Shown in pieces: positions 33,273-41,158 of a DNA stretch of 62,348 bases (its first letter is position 1; the number at the start of each line of letters is the position of its first letter). The stretch spans positions 1-62,348 of the forward strand of contig CANJPY010000015.1 of the NCBI GenBank assembly GCA_947476255.1. The letters run 5' to 3'. The position numbers and the translations under genes are program-made. The stretch is from Chthoniobacteraceae bacterium. Its GTDB lineage: Bacteria > Verrucomicrobiota > Verrucomicrobiia > Chthoniobacterales > Chthoniobacteraceae. The notes under the pieces were generated by a model, which saw only the letters and a program-made list of their open reading frames with translations, was not told the DNA's origin and made no database searches.

Positions 33273-34259
33273 TTACCATTCAATAAGAGAGCCGGCCCAA
33301 GTGAGGCCTCCGCCAAAAACGACGAGAAGAATGTGTTCCCCGCGCTTCATGCGTCCGGTGCGGTGGGCTTCATCGAGGGCGATGGCAACGGCGGCGGCGC
33401 TGGTATTTCCAAAGCGGTCGAGGTTGACGAGGAAACGTTCCATGGGAAGTTTCATTCGGTCTGCGATGGCTTCAATGATCCGCAAATTGGCCTGATGGGG
33501 GATAACGCAGGCGATGTCGTTTGTGGTGAGGCCGCACGCCTCGATGACGCGGTTGCCAGCTTCGAGCATGGCGGTCACGGCCTGCTTGTAGGTTTCCTTG
33601 CCGTTCATGCGGATCGTGTTCAGCTTTTGATCTGCGTTTTCGCCCGTGACTGGGTGGAGGCTGGCGCCGCCGGGGATTTGGAGGATTTCAGAATAACCGC
33701 CGTCGCTTCCCATGTGTGTGTGGCGAATGCCGCGCGAACCCGGGCGGTGGCTGAGTACGGCTGCGCCCGCGCCATCGCCAAAGAGGACGCAGGTGTTGCG
33801 ATCGCTCCAGTTGACGATGGTGGAGAGTTTTTCGGCGCCAATGACCAGCACGTTTTTTTGGGCGCCTGTGGAAATGAATTGGCGGGCAATTTCGAGGGCG
33901 TAGAGGAACCCTGAACAGGCGGCGCTGACATCGAAACACACGGCGTTTTTAGCTCCGATTTTTGTCTGCACAAAGCAGGCGGTAGAGGGAAAGAACATGT
34001 CAGGGGTGACCGTCGCGACGATGATCATGCCGAGGTCGTCCGCGGTGATTCCCGCATTGAGGAGGGCGGCTTTTGCAGCTTCGGCCGCCATATCACTGGT
34101 GGACTGGTCCTGCGCGGCGATGCGTCTTTCACGAATGCCTGTGCGCGTGACGATCCATTCGTCGTTGGTTTCCACCAGTTTCTCCAACTCGGCGTTGGAG
34201 AGGATTTTCTCTGGCACGTAGGCGCCGGTGCCGATGATCGATGCGCTAAGCAATGACAC
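33273..34259 (-). CDS. fabH: 3-oxoacyl-[ACP] synthase III
   Basis: 328 residues from a GTG at 34257-34259 (MSLLSASIIGTGAYVPEKIL). The frame is open far upstream, but that part is antisense-like reading across plsX. It starts fatty-acid synthesis by condensing acetyl-CoA with malonyl-ACP. The catalytic triad is visible: Cys in DVSAACSGFLYAL, His in VIPHQANLRI, and Asn in FGNTSAAAVAIAL. The GTG lies inside the last codons of plsX (14-base overlap), and an in-frame TTG at 34253 is an alternative, so the two genes are translationally coupled. plsX-fabH adjacency is widespread in bacteria. Confidence 0.95.
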   Translation of the reverse strand: MSLLSASIIGTGAYVPEKILSNAELEKLVETNDEWIVTRTGIRERRIAAQDQSTSDMAAEAAKAALLNAGITADDLGMIIVATVTPDMFFPSTACFVQTKIGAKNAVCFDVSAACSGFLYALEIARQFISTGAQKNVLVIGAEKLSTIVNWSDRNTCVLFGDGAGAAVLSHRPGSRGIRHTHMGSDGGYSEILQIPGGASLHPVTGENADQKLNTIRMNGKETYKQAVTAMLEAGNRVIEACGLTTNDIACVIPHQANLRIIEAIADRMKLPMERFLVNLDRFGNTSAAAVAIALDEAHRTGRMKRGEHILLVVFGGGLTWAGSLIEW

Positions 34260-35286
34260 TCGAGGGAGGGGTTGTAGGGGTGCACAACGTTGAGTAGTTG
34301 TGCACCGCCTGGATGATGTGTGGGTTGACTTGAGTGCGGATGGATTCCGCGCCCTGGCGGATGGCGTTTTTAACCGCGATGGGCGAACTGCCACCGTGTG
34401 CGATGATGCAAATGCCGTTGATTCCCAGAAGAGGCATGCCGCCGTATTCGTCCGGGTTGCTTTTCTTTTTGATGGCACGGAAAGCGTTGCGAGCGAGCCA
34501 GGCGCCGGCCATGCGGATTTTGGTGCGCATGAGTTCGGTTTTAAGCCAGTGCAGCACGGCTGTGGCCGTGGCCTCGATGCTTTTGAGCATGACGTTGCCC
34601 ACGAACCCGTCACAAACTACGACCTCGACTGGATTCTCGAAGATATCGTGCCCTTCGACATTGCCGCGGAAATTGAGGTTCGAGGCTTTGAGAAGCTCGA
34701 AGACTTCTTTGGTAAAGTCGTTGCCTTTGCTATCTTCGGTACCAATGGACATGAGGCCGATGGAAGGATTCGCGTATCCGAGGACATGCTTGGAGTAGGC
34801 CGCGCCCATGATGGCGTTTTGGACCATCTGCAGAGGAGTCGGGGCTGTGTTTGCACCCGCATCAATGAGCACGAAATAATTGGTTTCCGTGGGCATGACT
34901 GCGGCAATGGCGGGGCGGTCGATGCCGGGAAGGGTGCGCAGTTTGATGTGGGATGCAGCGACTGCTGCCCCAGTGTGCCCTGCGCTTACGATGGCCTCGG
35001 CCTCTCCGGCTTTGACGAGATCAACGGCGCGACTAATGGAGGAATCCCGCTTGCTGCGGACGGAGTTGGTGGCGCCATCGCTCATATCCACAATTTGGGT
35101 GGAATGGACGATCTGAATGCGAGGATCCGAGAAGCTGAGGCGTTTGAGTTCCTGTGCGATCCGAGATTCATCGCCGACGAGGAACAACTTGGAAAGCTGG
35201 TCGTACTCGCGCAAGGCAAGAACGGCGCCCTCCACGAGGTGAGCGGGCGCGTAATCGCCGCCCATGGCATCGAGTGCGATTCTCAT
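34246..35286 (-). CDS. plsX: phosphate acyltransferase PlsX
   Basis: 346 residues. It converts acyl-ACP to acyl-phosphate for phospholipid synthesis, at the cytoplasmic face of the membrane. Landmarks: RIALDAMGGDYAP at the N-terminus, SAGHTGAAVAAS, ADIRRP-type blocks GYANPSIGLMSIGTEDSKGN, VVVCDGFVGNVMLK and MPLLGINGICIIAHGGS. The start ATG is at 35284-35286. It lies downstream of rpmF behind a terminator-like hairpin (35381-35421), and its end overlaps fabH. The C-terminal tail after HNYSTL (CTPTTPPSSVIA) is a short extension. Confidence 0.95.
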   Translation of the reverse strand: MRIALDAMGGDYAPAHLVEGAVLALREYDQLSKLFLVGDESRIAQELKRLSFSDPRIQIVHSTQIVDMSDGATNSVRSKRDSSISRAVDLVKAGEAEAIVSAGHTGAAVAASHIKLRTLPGIDRPAIAAVMPTETNYFVLIDAGANTAPTPLQMVQNAIMGAAYSKHVLGYANPSIGLMSIGTEDSKGNDFTKEVFELLKASNLNFRGNVEGHDIFENPVEVVVCDGFVGNVMLKSIEATATAVLHWLKTELMRTKIRMAGAWLARNAFRAIKKKSNPDEYGGMPLLGINGICIIAHGGSSPIAVKNAIRQGAESIRTQVNPHIIQAVHNYSTLCTPTTPPSSVIA

Positions 35287-35380
35287 GAATAAGTGGGGCG
35301 TCGGGAGTTGAAGCGGTAAAAACGGCAGGCAGAAGGGCTCACCCTGCTAGGATAAGACAGCTGGCGGCAATTTAGCGCCA

Positions 35381-35421
35381 AAAAAATTCAGCCGCCCGCG
35401 CACGAAGACGGGGGCGGCTGA
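35381..35421 (-). terminator. intrinsic terminator downstream of rpmF
   Basis: On the minus strand a ten-base stem TCAGCCGCCC/GGGCGGCTGA (35412-35421 with 35388-35397) is followed by A and seven T. It would end or attenuate the yceD-rpmF transcript before plsX, so plsX may have its own promoter in 35287-35380. Confidence 0.75.
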
Positions 35422-35443
35422 GGAAAGGACCAACCGGCGAGGA

Positions 35444-35626
35444 CTAGACGCCTGCGACGGTGAGCACCTGACGACCGCGGTAATATCCGCAGGAAGCACA
35501 GACGCGGTGAGACCGCGCGGCTGCTCCGCAGTTAGAGCAACGGCTCAGGGTGCTGGCGTGCCAGCGATTCGCGGCCTTGCGTGTGCGCAGGCGCATTTTG
35601 GACATTTTTCTTTTTGGAACTCCCAT
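35444..35626 (-). CDS. rpmF: 50S ribosomal protein L32
   Basis: 60 residues: MGVPKRKMSKMRLRTRKA, then a CxxC...CxxC zinc ribbon (CSNCGAAARSHRVCASCGYY). This is the zinc-binding form of L32, with no sign of the cysteine-free paralogue. It follows yceD by 24 bases and precedes plsX, the common yceD-rpmF-plsX-fabH order. Confidence 0.96.
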   Translation of the reverse strand: MGVPKRKMSKMRLRTRKAANRWHASTLSRCSNCGAAARSHRVCASCGYYRGRQVLTVAGV

Positions 35627-35650
35627 AAAACGAGGTCGAGGCGGCTAAGG

Positions 35651-36097
35651 TTAAAGCTTGAGTCGGTCCAGCGCCTCCCACACTGGTTTAGGTGGCTCAG
35701 TTTGAACAGGTTCCTCGGCCCGCGGGTGCAGGCCAGAGCAGGGGTTCAAACCGGTCCAATCGCAGTGCGGGTGGGCAGGAAGGGCGAGGACAATGTCTTC
35801 CCTGAGAGCCTCTGTCAAGTCTACCTCTTCTGAACTTCCAATTTCGATCTGGCAGGCGAAGTCAGGAATCACGACTGAGAAGGCAAAACTTTCGAGGCAA
35901 TTGACGCACTGGAGCCGGAAGGCGGTGTGGATGCGGCCCGTTGCAAACAGTCCGCCTTCGCTGAGGCCCACGTCCAGAGAGTAGGAGAGCGGGGCCGTCG
36001 GGACCGCCCCCGGATCTTGGAGATCGAGCACGTCGATGGGGTCTTCCCCTTCGACATGTTTGCCTTCGGGCGGGATTTGAAGTGTATGGATTTTCAT
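35651..36097 (-). CDS. YceD/DUF177-family protein
   Basis: 148 residues from the ATG at 36095-36097 (MKIHTLQIPPEGKHVEGEDP); an ATG at 36142 would overlap coaD. The family is linked in the literature to 23S rRNA maturation and is usually encoded just before rpmF, as here. The core pattern is GRIHTAFRLQCVNCLESFAF followed by an acidic stretch (EEVDLTEALREDIVLALP) and HCDWTGLNPCSGL. The two Cys pairs could bind a metal. The exact activity is unknown. Confidence 0.85.
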   Translation of the reverse strand: MKIHTLQIPPEGKHVEGEDPIDVLDLQDPGAVPTAPLSYSLDVGLSEGGLFATGRIHTAFRLQCVNCLESFAFSVVIPDFACQIEIGSSEEVDLTEALREDIVLALPAHPHCDWTGLNPCSGLHPRAEEPVQTEPPKPVWEALDRLKL

Positions 36098-36138
36098 CGG
36101 AATGGATTTTGAAATGCGAAGAGGCTCCTGAAACGCGG

Positions 36139-36672
36139 TCAATTTTGGGTGGCTGCGCCTGTGGCGTCACCTGTGGCGTCACCCTTGGGGAGGGCGGCGC
36201 CAAAACGAGCCTGCAACGCCTTTTGAACGCACGGTGGGACAAAGCGGCCGACGTCTCCGTGGAGGCGCGCGACTTCTTTGACCATACGGGAGGAAATGTA
36301 GCTGTATTCCTCGCAGGGCATCAGGAAAAGGGCTTCTAAATTGGGCTCCAAGCTTCGGTTCATGAGGGCCATTTGAAATTCAAATTCAAAGTCGGACACG
36401 GCTCTGAGTCCTCGAATGACGGCTTTCGCCTGTTGGTTTCGGGCAAAATCAACGAGCAGTCCCTGAAAACTGGTGACCCGGACATTGGCGAGGTGCGAAG
36501 TGGATTGTGAGAGGAGCTCGACCCGTTCTTCGGTGGTGAAAAGCGCCTGTTTGGACTGGTTGTGAGCCACCGCGACGATGACTTCCTCAAAGAGGCGTGC
36601 AGCGCGCGCTAGCACGTCTAGGTGGCCGTTGGTAATAGGATCAAAGGAACCGGGATACAGGGCGCGTAGCAT
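36139..36672 (-). CDS. coaD: phosphopantetheine adenylyltransferase
   Basis: 177 residues. It catalyses the fourth step of CoA synthesis (ATP plus 4'-phosphopantetheine to dephospho-CoA). Landmarks: [16 protein letters not shown] with the T/HxGH nucleotide-binding motif, [35 protein letters not shown], and [18 protein letters not shown] (ISSTxVRE type). An unusual C-terminal tail contains a [12 protein letters not shown] repeat encoded by a 12-base tandem duplication. It leads the coaD-yceD-rpmF cluster. CoA is also the donor for the phosphopantetheinyl transferase at 4554. Confidence 0.95.
   Translation of the reverse strand: MLRALYPGSFDPITNGHLDVLARAARLFEEVIVAVAHNQSKQALFTTEERVELLSQSTSHLANVRVTSFQGLLVDFARNQQAKAVIRGLRAVSDFEFEFQMALMNRSLEPNLEALFLMPCEEYSYISSRMVKEVARLHGDVGRFVPPCVQKALQARFGAALPKGDATGDATGAATQN
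36158..36181. repeat. 12-base tandem repeat in the coaD 3' end
   Basis: CCTGTGGCGTCA occurs twice in direct succession (plus strand). It encodes the repeated GDAT tail of CoaD, outside the conserved fold. The length is likely to vary between strains. Confidence 0.65.
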
Positions 36673-36749
36673 GGCGGGTTTTGTGGAAGGTGGAACGAAA
36701 ACAACAATGGCGATGGCGTTGCCTCAGGGGGGAGCCCGTTCTTTTGAGT

Positions 36750-37715
36750 TCAGTTGCGTGCAACTACTGCCAAGCCTCCGAAAATCAAAAAAGTCGCCAG
36801 GAATGCTATCAATGGCGGAACAAAGAGGGAAGCGATTGCCCGTGAGAGGGAAATTTCATGCGCGCTCGCCAGTGCTTTTAGGTTGATCCACAAAGACCAG
36901 AAGCCGATGAGAAGCGCTGCGAGAAAAAAGGCGGCGACAGAGGCTGTCGACTCTGCAGCGAGAGTCGTAATGGACACTGCAGCCAAAGGGATTCCCCAAA
37001 GCATACTGCCTGTCCCCAGAGAGTAGCAGAGGGTGCGGAACGTTGTGGAGAAGGGATGTACGGATTGGCCGATGAATCTGAAGGAGGCGTGTAAGAGCAC
37101 AGCTTTTAGCGCGATGGCCAAGGGCAGCATCAGTAGGGACGCTGCGGAGGAAGAGACCAGCATGCCCCCGCTATCGGCCGGAAGCGCCTGCTTCAAGAGA
37201 TTGATCGTGGGTGATGCGGACGCGGGCATCTGTTTGAGGGTGAGGGCCATCAGAATGTTTCCAACCACTTCGGCAACAGCTAGAAAGAGAAGAGGCACGC
37301 CCCAGCCGCGATTGCGGGCCAGATTTTGGAACGTGCCTTCGGGATCGAGGGCTATTTCGCGCAGGCTCACAAAAAACGCTCTGAGAGGCCCGACTTCTTG
37401 CAGATGCTCCCATTCCGGGCTGACCTGCCCCTGCAGGGGCGCGGTTTTAGGAGCGGAGCCGTCCAGGGAAGCCACCGGGACGGGTGCGTCGAACGTTTTT
37501 GATCCACTTGGGTTTCCGTGCTGCGGCAGCGCTGGTTCGGCAGGCTTCAGGCGGGTTGCAAAATCGTTCACATCCTTGAGCGGCGTCCAGTCGAGCATGC
37601 CTTGGCGCCAGACGAGCGAATCCCCCAAAAGCTTCCCGTCTTCGATGAGTTGGCGCAGTTCGGACTCATCGACGGGGCCATGCGGTTGGCCATTGGATTC
37701 GTAATACCATTTCAT
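36750..37715 (-). CDS. GYF_2-domain plus YIP1-family membrane protein
   Basis: 321 residues. An N-terminal GYF_2 domain (MKWYYESNGQPHGPVDESEL, RQLIEDGKLLGDSLVWRQGM, LDWTPL; residues 1-50) is followed by a proline-rich linker (about 58-105). A membrane domain then has five or so hydrophobic segments (VPLLFLAVAEVVGNILMALT, MLVSSSAASLLMLPLAIALK, FRTLCYSLGTGSMLWGIPLA, ASVAAFFLAALLIGFWSLWI, IASLFVPPLIAFLATFLIFG), typical of YIP1/DUF1282-like proteins. The role is unknown. GYF-type domains usually bind proline-rich peptides. It is probably monocistronic, 78 bases before coaD. Confidence 0.85.
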   Translation of the reverse strand: MKWYYESNGQPHGPVDESELRQLIEDGKLLGDSLVWRQGMLDWTPLKDVNDFATRLKPAEPALPQHGNPSGSKTFDAPVPVASLDGSAPKTAPLQGQVSPEWEHLQEVGPLRAFFVSLREIALDPEGTFQNLARNRGWGVPLLFLAVAEVVGNILMALTLKQMPASASPTINLLKQALPADSGGMLVSSSAASLLMLPLAIALKAVLLHASFRFIGQSVHPFSTTFRTLCYSLGTGSMLWGIPLAAVSITTLAAESTASVAAFFLAALLIGFWSLWINLKALASAHEISLSRAIASLFVPPLIAFLATFLIFGGLAVVARN

Positions 37716-37779
37716 AAGGGTTCACTGGACTGAGCATACAGTTATCGGTCGTTGCGGGCGCAAACTCAATCCCCATGCC

Positions 37780-38760
37780 TTGACTTGCAGGTTATCTTCA
37801 CGCCAACCGGCGTCCAACGTGTCTGCATCGAGCCCATTCCATGAATTTATAATTCCGCCTGATTTTGCCGGCGGCCGCCTCGATCAGTTTCTGTGCCGTG
37901 CTTTTCCAGGCCGTTCTCGCTCGCAATTGCAAGATTGGGTGAGGGTTGGGGCGGTTTTGTTGGACGGGCGGGTGCCTTCGAAGGCGGGGTTGAAAGTGAA
38001 GGGCGGGGAGCTGGTGCGGGTGGAGGAACCCCCGCTGCCGAGGCAGGACGCTGTCGCCGAGGACCTTCCCTTGGAGGTTCTGTATGAGGACGCGGATCTC
38101 CTCGTGTTAAACAAGGCGGCTGGCATGGTGGTGCATCCCGCGGCGGGCAATTGGACTGGAACCGTGGTTAATGCATTATTGCATCATTGCGAAGATCTTT
38201 CGGCGGAGGGAGGGGAGGAGCGCCCAGGCATTGTGCACCGCTTGGACAAGGAAACCTCGGGTTGTTTAGTCGTGGCTAAAAATGATTTGGCGCACCGCGG
38301 TCTGTCGGCGCAATTTGCGGGGCGTGAAGTGAGAAAGATCTATCTGGCTGTGGCTGTGGGCCGGTTCAAAGCCGCGAAGGGCAGTGTGCAAGTGCCTATT
38401 GGGCGGCATCCTGTGCACCGGCAAAAAATGGCGGTTGTTGCGGAAGGAAAAGGGCGGGAGGCGCGCACGGACTGGCAGGTGTTGGGTGAACTGGATGAGA
38501 GGGAGCAGCGGTTGACGCTTGTGCAATGCCGGTTGTTCACAGGGCGCACGCATCAGATTCGCGTGCATCTAGCTCATGCGGGGCACGGGTTGCTGGGAGA
38601 TGCCGTATACGGAAAGAAGTTGTTTGCCCAGAGGCATATGCTGCATGCCTGGCAGCTGGGGTTTGCGCACCCCAGGACAGGAGATGCAATGTTGTTTACA
38701 AGTCCCGTGCCGGAGGATTTTCGGACCCTTGGAGTGAAGGTGGAAGTTCCCAAGGACTAG
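37780..38760 (+). CDS. RluA-family 23S/tRNA pseudouridine synthase
   Basis: Up to 326 residues. No ATG gives a good start. TTG at 37780 or GTG at 37819 (just before the S4-like domain) are candidates. Domain order: an S4 RNA-binding domain (GGRLDQFLCRAFPGRSRSQLQDWV...AGLKVKGGELVRVEEP), then the catalytic domain with the signature HRLDKETSGCLVVAKN holding the catalytic Asp. A late RTHQIRVHLAHAGHGLLGD block is typical of RluD/RluC relatives. It isomerises uridines in large-subunit rRNA. The presence of the S4 domain and the length favour RluD. Monocistronic. Confidence 0.93.
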   Translation: MTCRLSSRQPASNVSASSPFHEFIIPPDFAGGRLDQFLCRAFPGRSRSQLQDWVRVGAVLLDGRVPSKAGLKVKGGELVRVEEPPLPRQDAVAEDLPLEVLYEDADLLVLNKAAGMVVHPAAGNWTGTVVNALLHHCEDLSAEGGEERPGIVHRLDKETSGCLVVAKNDLAHRGLSAQFAGREVRKIYLAVAVGRFKAAKGSVQVPIGRHPVHRQKMAVVAEGKGREARTDWQVLGELDEREQRLTLVQCRLFTGRTHQIRVHLAHAGHGLLGDAVYGKKLFAQRHMLHAWQLGFAHPRTGDAMLFTSPVPEDFRTLGVKVEVPKD

Positions 38761-38787
38761 TCGACGGCGCCGAAGGCACGGCAGTGA

Positions 38788-39378
38788 CTACTTGTTAGTG
38801 TTCAGGATCGCGCGCACTTCTTCGATGGAAAGCTGATGCCCTGTGAGGATTCCACCTTTTGGCCCGGTTTGGGGGGTGTACTTTTGTTTCATTTTTTCCG
38901 TCTCCGTGCCAAGGTAGGAGCGGTTTGCATCTGAAACAACACGTTGTGTTTGGGATGTCTTGTCGCCTCCGGAGAAGGCGCCGGTTTGAAACGGCGCTTT
39001 GCCGGAATAAAAGGCCGTATCGAGGGTGGCTGCTTGTTTGGTGAAAGCGGTTCCCGTTTTGAAGGACTTTTGGGCAGCGCCGGCTGTGGGCGAGAGAAAT
39101 TCAGGGGTGTAAAAGGAGCTCGTCGAGACGCTGTTTTTGGGGACAAAGGAACGTGTCCCAAAACTTGAAACGGGCACATAGGCCGCTTTTTTAGCCGAAC
39201 CTCCGTAGAACGAGGGCTTGCTGGGCACAAAGCTTTTGGTGGTGTCCCATTCGAGCAGACGGCGTTCCCCTTCGGTCTGGGGGTCGGAGCGAGTCGAGCC
39301 TTCTCCATGACTGCTGACGCAAAGGAGCGCGAGCCACAGAAAAGGGGAGCAAGCTGGGAGAGGGAAACGCACCTGCAT
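38788..39378 (-). CDS. secreted protein with degenerate aromatic Ser/Phe repeats
   Basis: 196 residues with a signal peptide (FLWLALLCVSSHG). The mature part repeats short Phe- or Tyr-centred units: KSFVPSKPSFYGG, SSFGTRSFVPKN, STSSFYTPEF, KSFKTGTAFTK, TAFYSGKAPFQTGAFSGG. It ends with a basic region and QLSIEEVRAILNTNK. I recognise no family. The repeat suggests an extended structural or cell-envelope protein. The stop is close to the convergent pseudouridine synthase gene (27-base gap). Confidence 0.7.
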   Translation of the reverse strand: MQVRFPLPACSPFLWLALLCVSSHGEGSTRSDPQTEGERRLLEWDTTKSFVPSKPSFYGGSAKKAAYVPVSSFGTRSFVPKNSVSTSSFYTPEFLSPTAGAAQKSFKTGTAFTKQAATLDTAFYSGKAPFQTGAFSGGDKTSQTQRVVSDANRSYLGTETEKMKQKYTPQTGPKGGILTGHQLSIEEVRAILNTNK

Positions 39379-39555
39379 ACGGGGGTAATCCTGCAGGTGT
39401 TACGCACGGTTGACAAGTCTTGAATACACTTGGAACGCAGGGGTTTTGGGCTTGGTTTTTTGGGAAGGAAGGAGCTGGGGGTTGAAAAAAACAGCTTTTC
39501 ACGTTGCTCTTATCGGGAGGACGCGGAGAATTGGCGCCCCTTTTCCTTTTTTGAA

Positions 39556-41154
39556 ATGAGCACTCCTAAAGTCCTTGTAGCAGACCCCATCTCCGAACGC
39601 GGCATCGCAGAACTAGCGGAAGGCAAACTTCTGCAGGTAGATGTCGAAGTTGGGAAGACCCAGGAGGAATTGCTGAAAATCATCTCCCAATATCAGGGGC
39701 TTGTGGTGCGCAGCCAGACCAAGGTGACGGCGGCACTTCTGGAAGCGGCGAAGCAACTCAAGGTTGTGGGGCGTGCGGGAGTGGGGGTTGATAATGTGGA
39801 TGTGGACGCGGCGACAAAGCGCGGGGTGATTGTGATGAACACGCCCGGGGGCAACACCATTTCCACAGCGGAGCACGCCTTCTCGCTGATGATGTCGATT
39901 TCCCGCAACATTCCCCAAGCCGACGCTTCGGTGAAGGCTGGCAAATGGGATCGCAAGAGTTTTGAAGGGGTGGAGTTGAATGGGAAAACGCTGGCGATTC
40001 TTGGAATGGGGCGTATTGGAACGGAGTTCGCCTCTCGAGCGAACGCTTTTGGGATGCGCGTGCTTGCGTACGATCCCTATCTTTCGGCGGCGCGGGCGAA
40101 GTCCCTGCATGTAGAATTGGTGGAACGGCTCGATGAAATTATTCCGCAGGCGGACTACATCACGATGCACATGCCGTTGACTGCCGAGACCAAGCATATG
40201 CTCAATGCGGAACGCCTTGCCAAGGCGAGGAAAGGGGTGCGCATTGTCAACTGCGCGCGGGGCGGGCTGATTGACGAGAAGGCGCTCTACGAGGCGCTCA
40301 AATCCCGCCATGTGGCGGCGGCTGCGTTGGATGTTTTTGAGGTGGAGCCTCCTCCCGCAGATTACCCGCTGCGGGAATTGACCAATATTGTGTTCACTCC
40401 GCATCTTGGTGCTTCTACCGCGGAGGCCCAGGAGAGCGTGGGGATCGAGGTTGCGCAGCAGATTCGGGCGGCTCTGTTGCAGGGGGAGATTCGCAATGCG
40501 GTGAACATGCCGAGCGTGGACGCAAAAACCCTCGCGCAGCTTTCTCCGTACGCGGCGCTTGGCGAGAAGCTGGGCGTTTTCCTTTCCCAGGTGGTGACCA
40601 AACGCAGCAGCGCGTTGAATGTTAATTTTCAGGGTAAGATCAACGAGCTTAACACGAAGCCCGTTTCGCGCGCCATCCTCCTGGGATTCCTCAAGCAGGC
40701 GGGAGCGGAAGAAGTGAACATCGTGAATGCGCCCGGTTTTGCCCAGCACCTCGGTCTGAAGGTGAGTGAATCCAGCGAGTCCGTTTCGCCGGATTTCGCC
40801 GAACTCATTGAGCTCACTGTCACGGGCGAGGGCGGATGGGCGTCGGTTGCCGGAACTTTTTTTGGATCGACTCCCCGGATAGTGAAGATCAACGGTCGTC
40901 ATGTGGAGGCTCGTCCGGAAGGGGTGCTTTTCATTTTTGAAAACAAAGACCGTCCCGGCATTGTGGGCGAAGTGGGAACGCTTTTCGGCAAGCACGGAGT
41001 GAACATCGCCAGCATGTCTCTTTCCCGAAACGAGGTGGGGGGACGGGCGTTGACCGTTCTCAACCTGGATTCTGTTCCCGGGCCTGCGCTTGTGAAGGAA
41101 CTACTTTCGAATCCCGACATATTTTCCTGCCAGACGGTGAATCTCGGCCTCTAG
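39556..41154 (+). CDS. serA: D-3-phosphoglycerate dehydrogenase
   Basis: 532 residues, the long type with two extra C-terminal domains. It oxidises 3-phosphoglycerate, the first step of serine synthesis. Landmarks: the substrate domain start PKVLVADPISERGIAELAE; VVGRAGVGVDNVDVDAATKRG; the NAD fold GMGRIGTEFASRANAFGMRV; NCARGGLIDEKALYEAL; catalytic His in FTPHLGASTAEAQE. An allosteric-substrate-binding domain follows (about 320-450). A C-terminal ACT domain (VLFIFENKDRPGIVGEVGTL, about residue 455 onward) probably senses serine. The ATG at 39556 matches the family N-terminus; the open frame upstream does not. pepA follows after four bases. Confidence 0.96.
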   Translation: MSTPKVLVADPISERGIAELAEGKLLQVDVEVGKTQEELLKIISQYQGLVVRSQTKVTAALLEAAKQLKVVGRAGVGVDNVDVDAATKRGVIVMNTPGGNTISTAEHAFSLMMSISRNIPQADASVKAGKWDRKSFEGVELNGKTLAILGMGRIGTEFASRANAFGMRVLAYDPYLSAARAKSLHVELVERLDEIIPQADYITMHMPLTAETKHMLNAERLAKARKGVRIVNCARGGLIDEKALYEALKSRHVAAAALDVFEVEPPPADYPLRELTNIVFTPHLGASTAEAQESVGIEVAQQIRAALLQGEIRNAVNMPSVDAKTLAQLSPYAALGEKLGVFLSQVVTKRSSALNVNFQGKINELNTKPVSRAILLGFLKQAGAEEVNIVNAPGFAQHLGLKVSESSESVSPDFAELIELTVTGEGGWASVAGTFFGSTPRIVKINGRHVEARPEGVLFIFENKDRPGIVGEVGTLFGKHGVNIASMSLSRNEVGGRALTVLNLDSVPGPALVKELLSNPDIFSCQTVNLGL

Positions 41155-41158
41155 AGGT

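Noticed and set aside
39613..40995. Open frame of 460 codons antisense to serA
   Set aside because: It is a shadow of the serA reading frame. It is Arg/His/Leu-rich with no motif.
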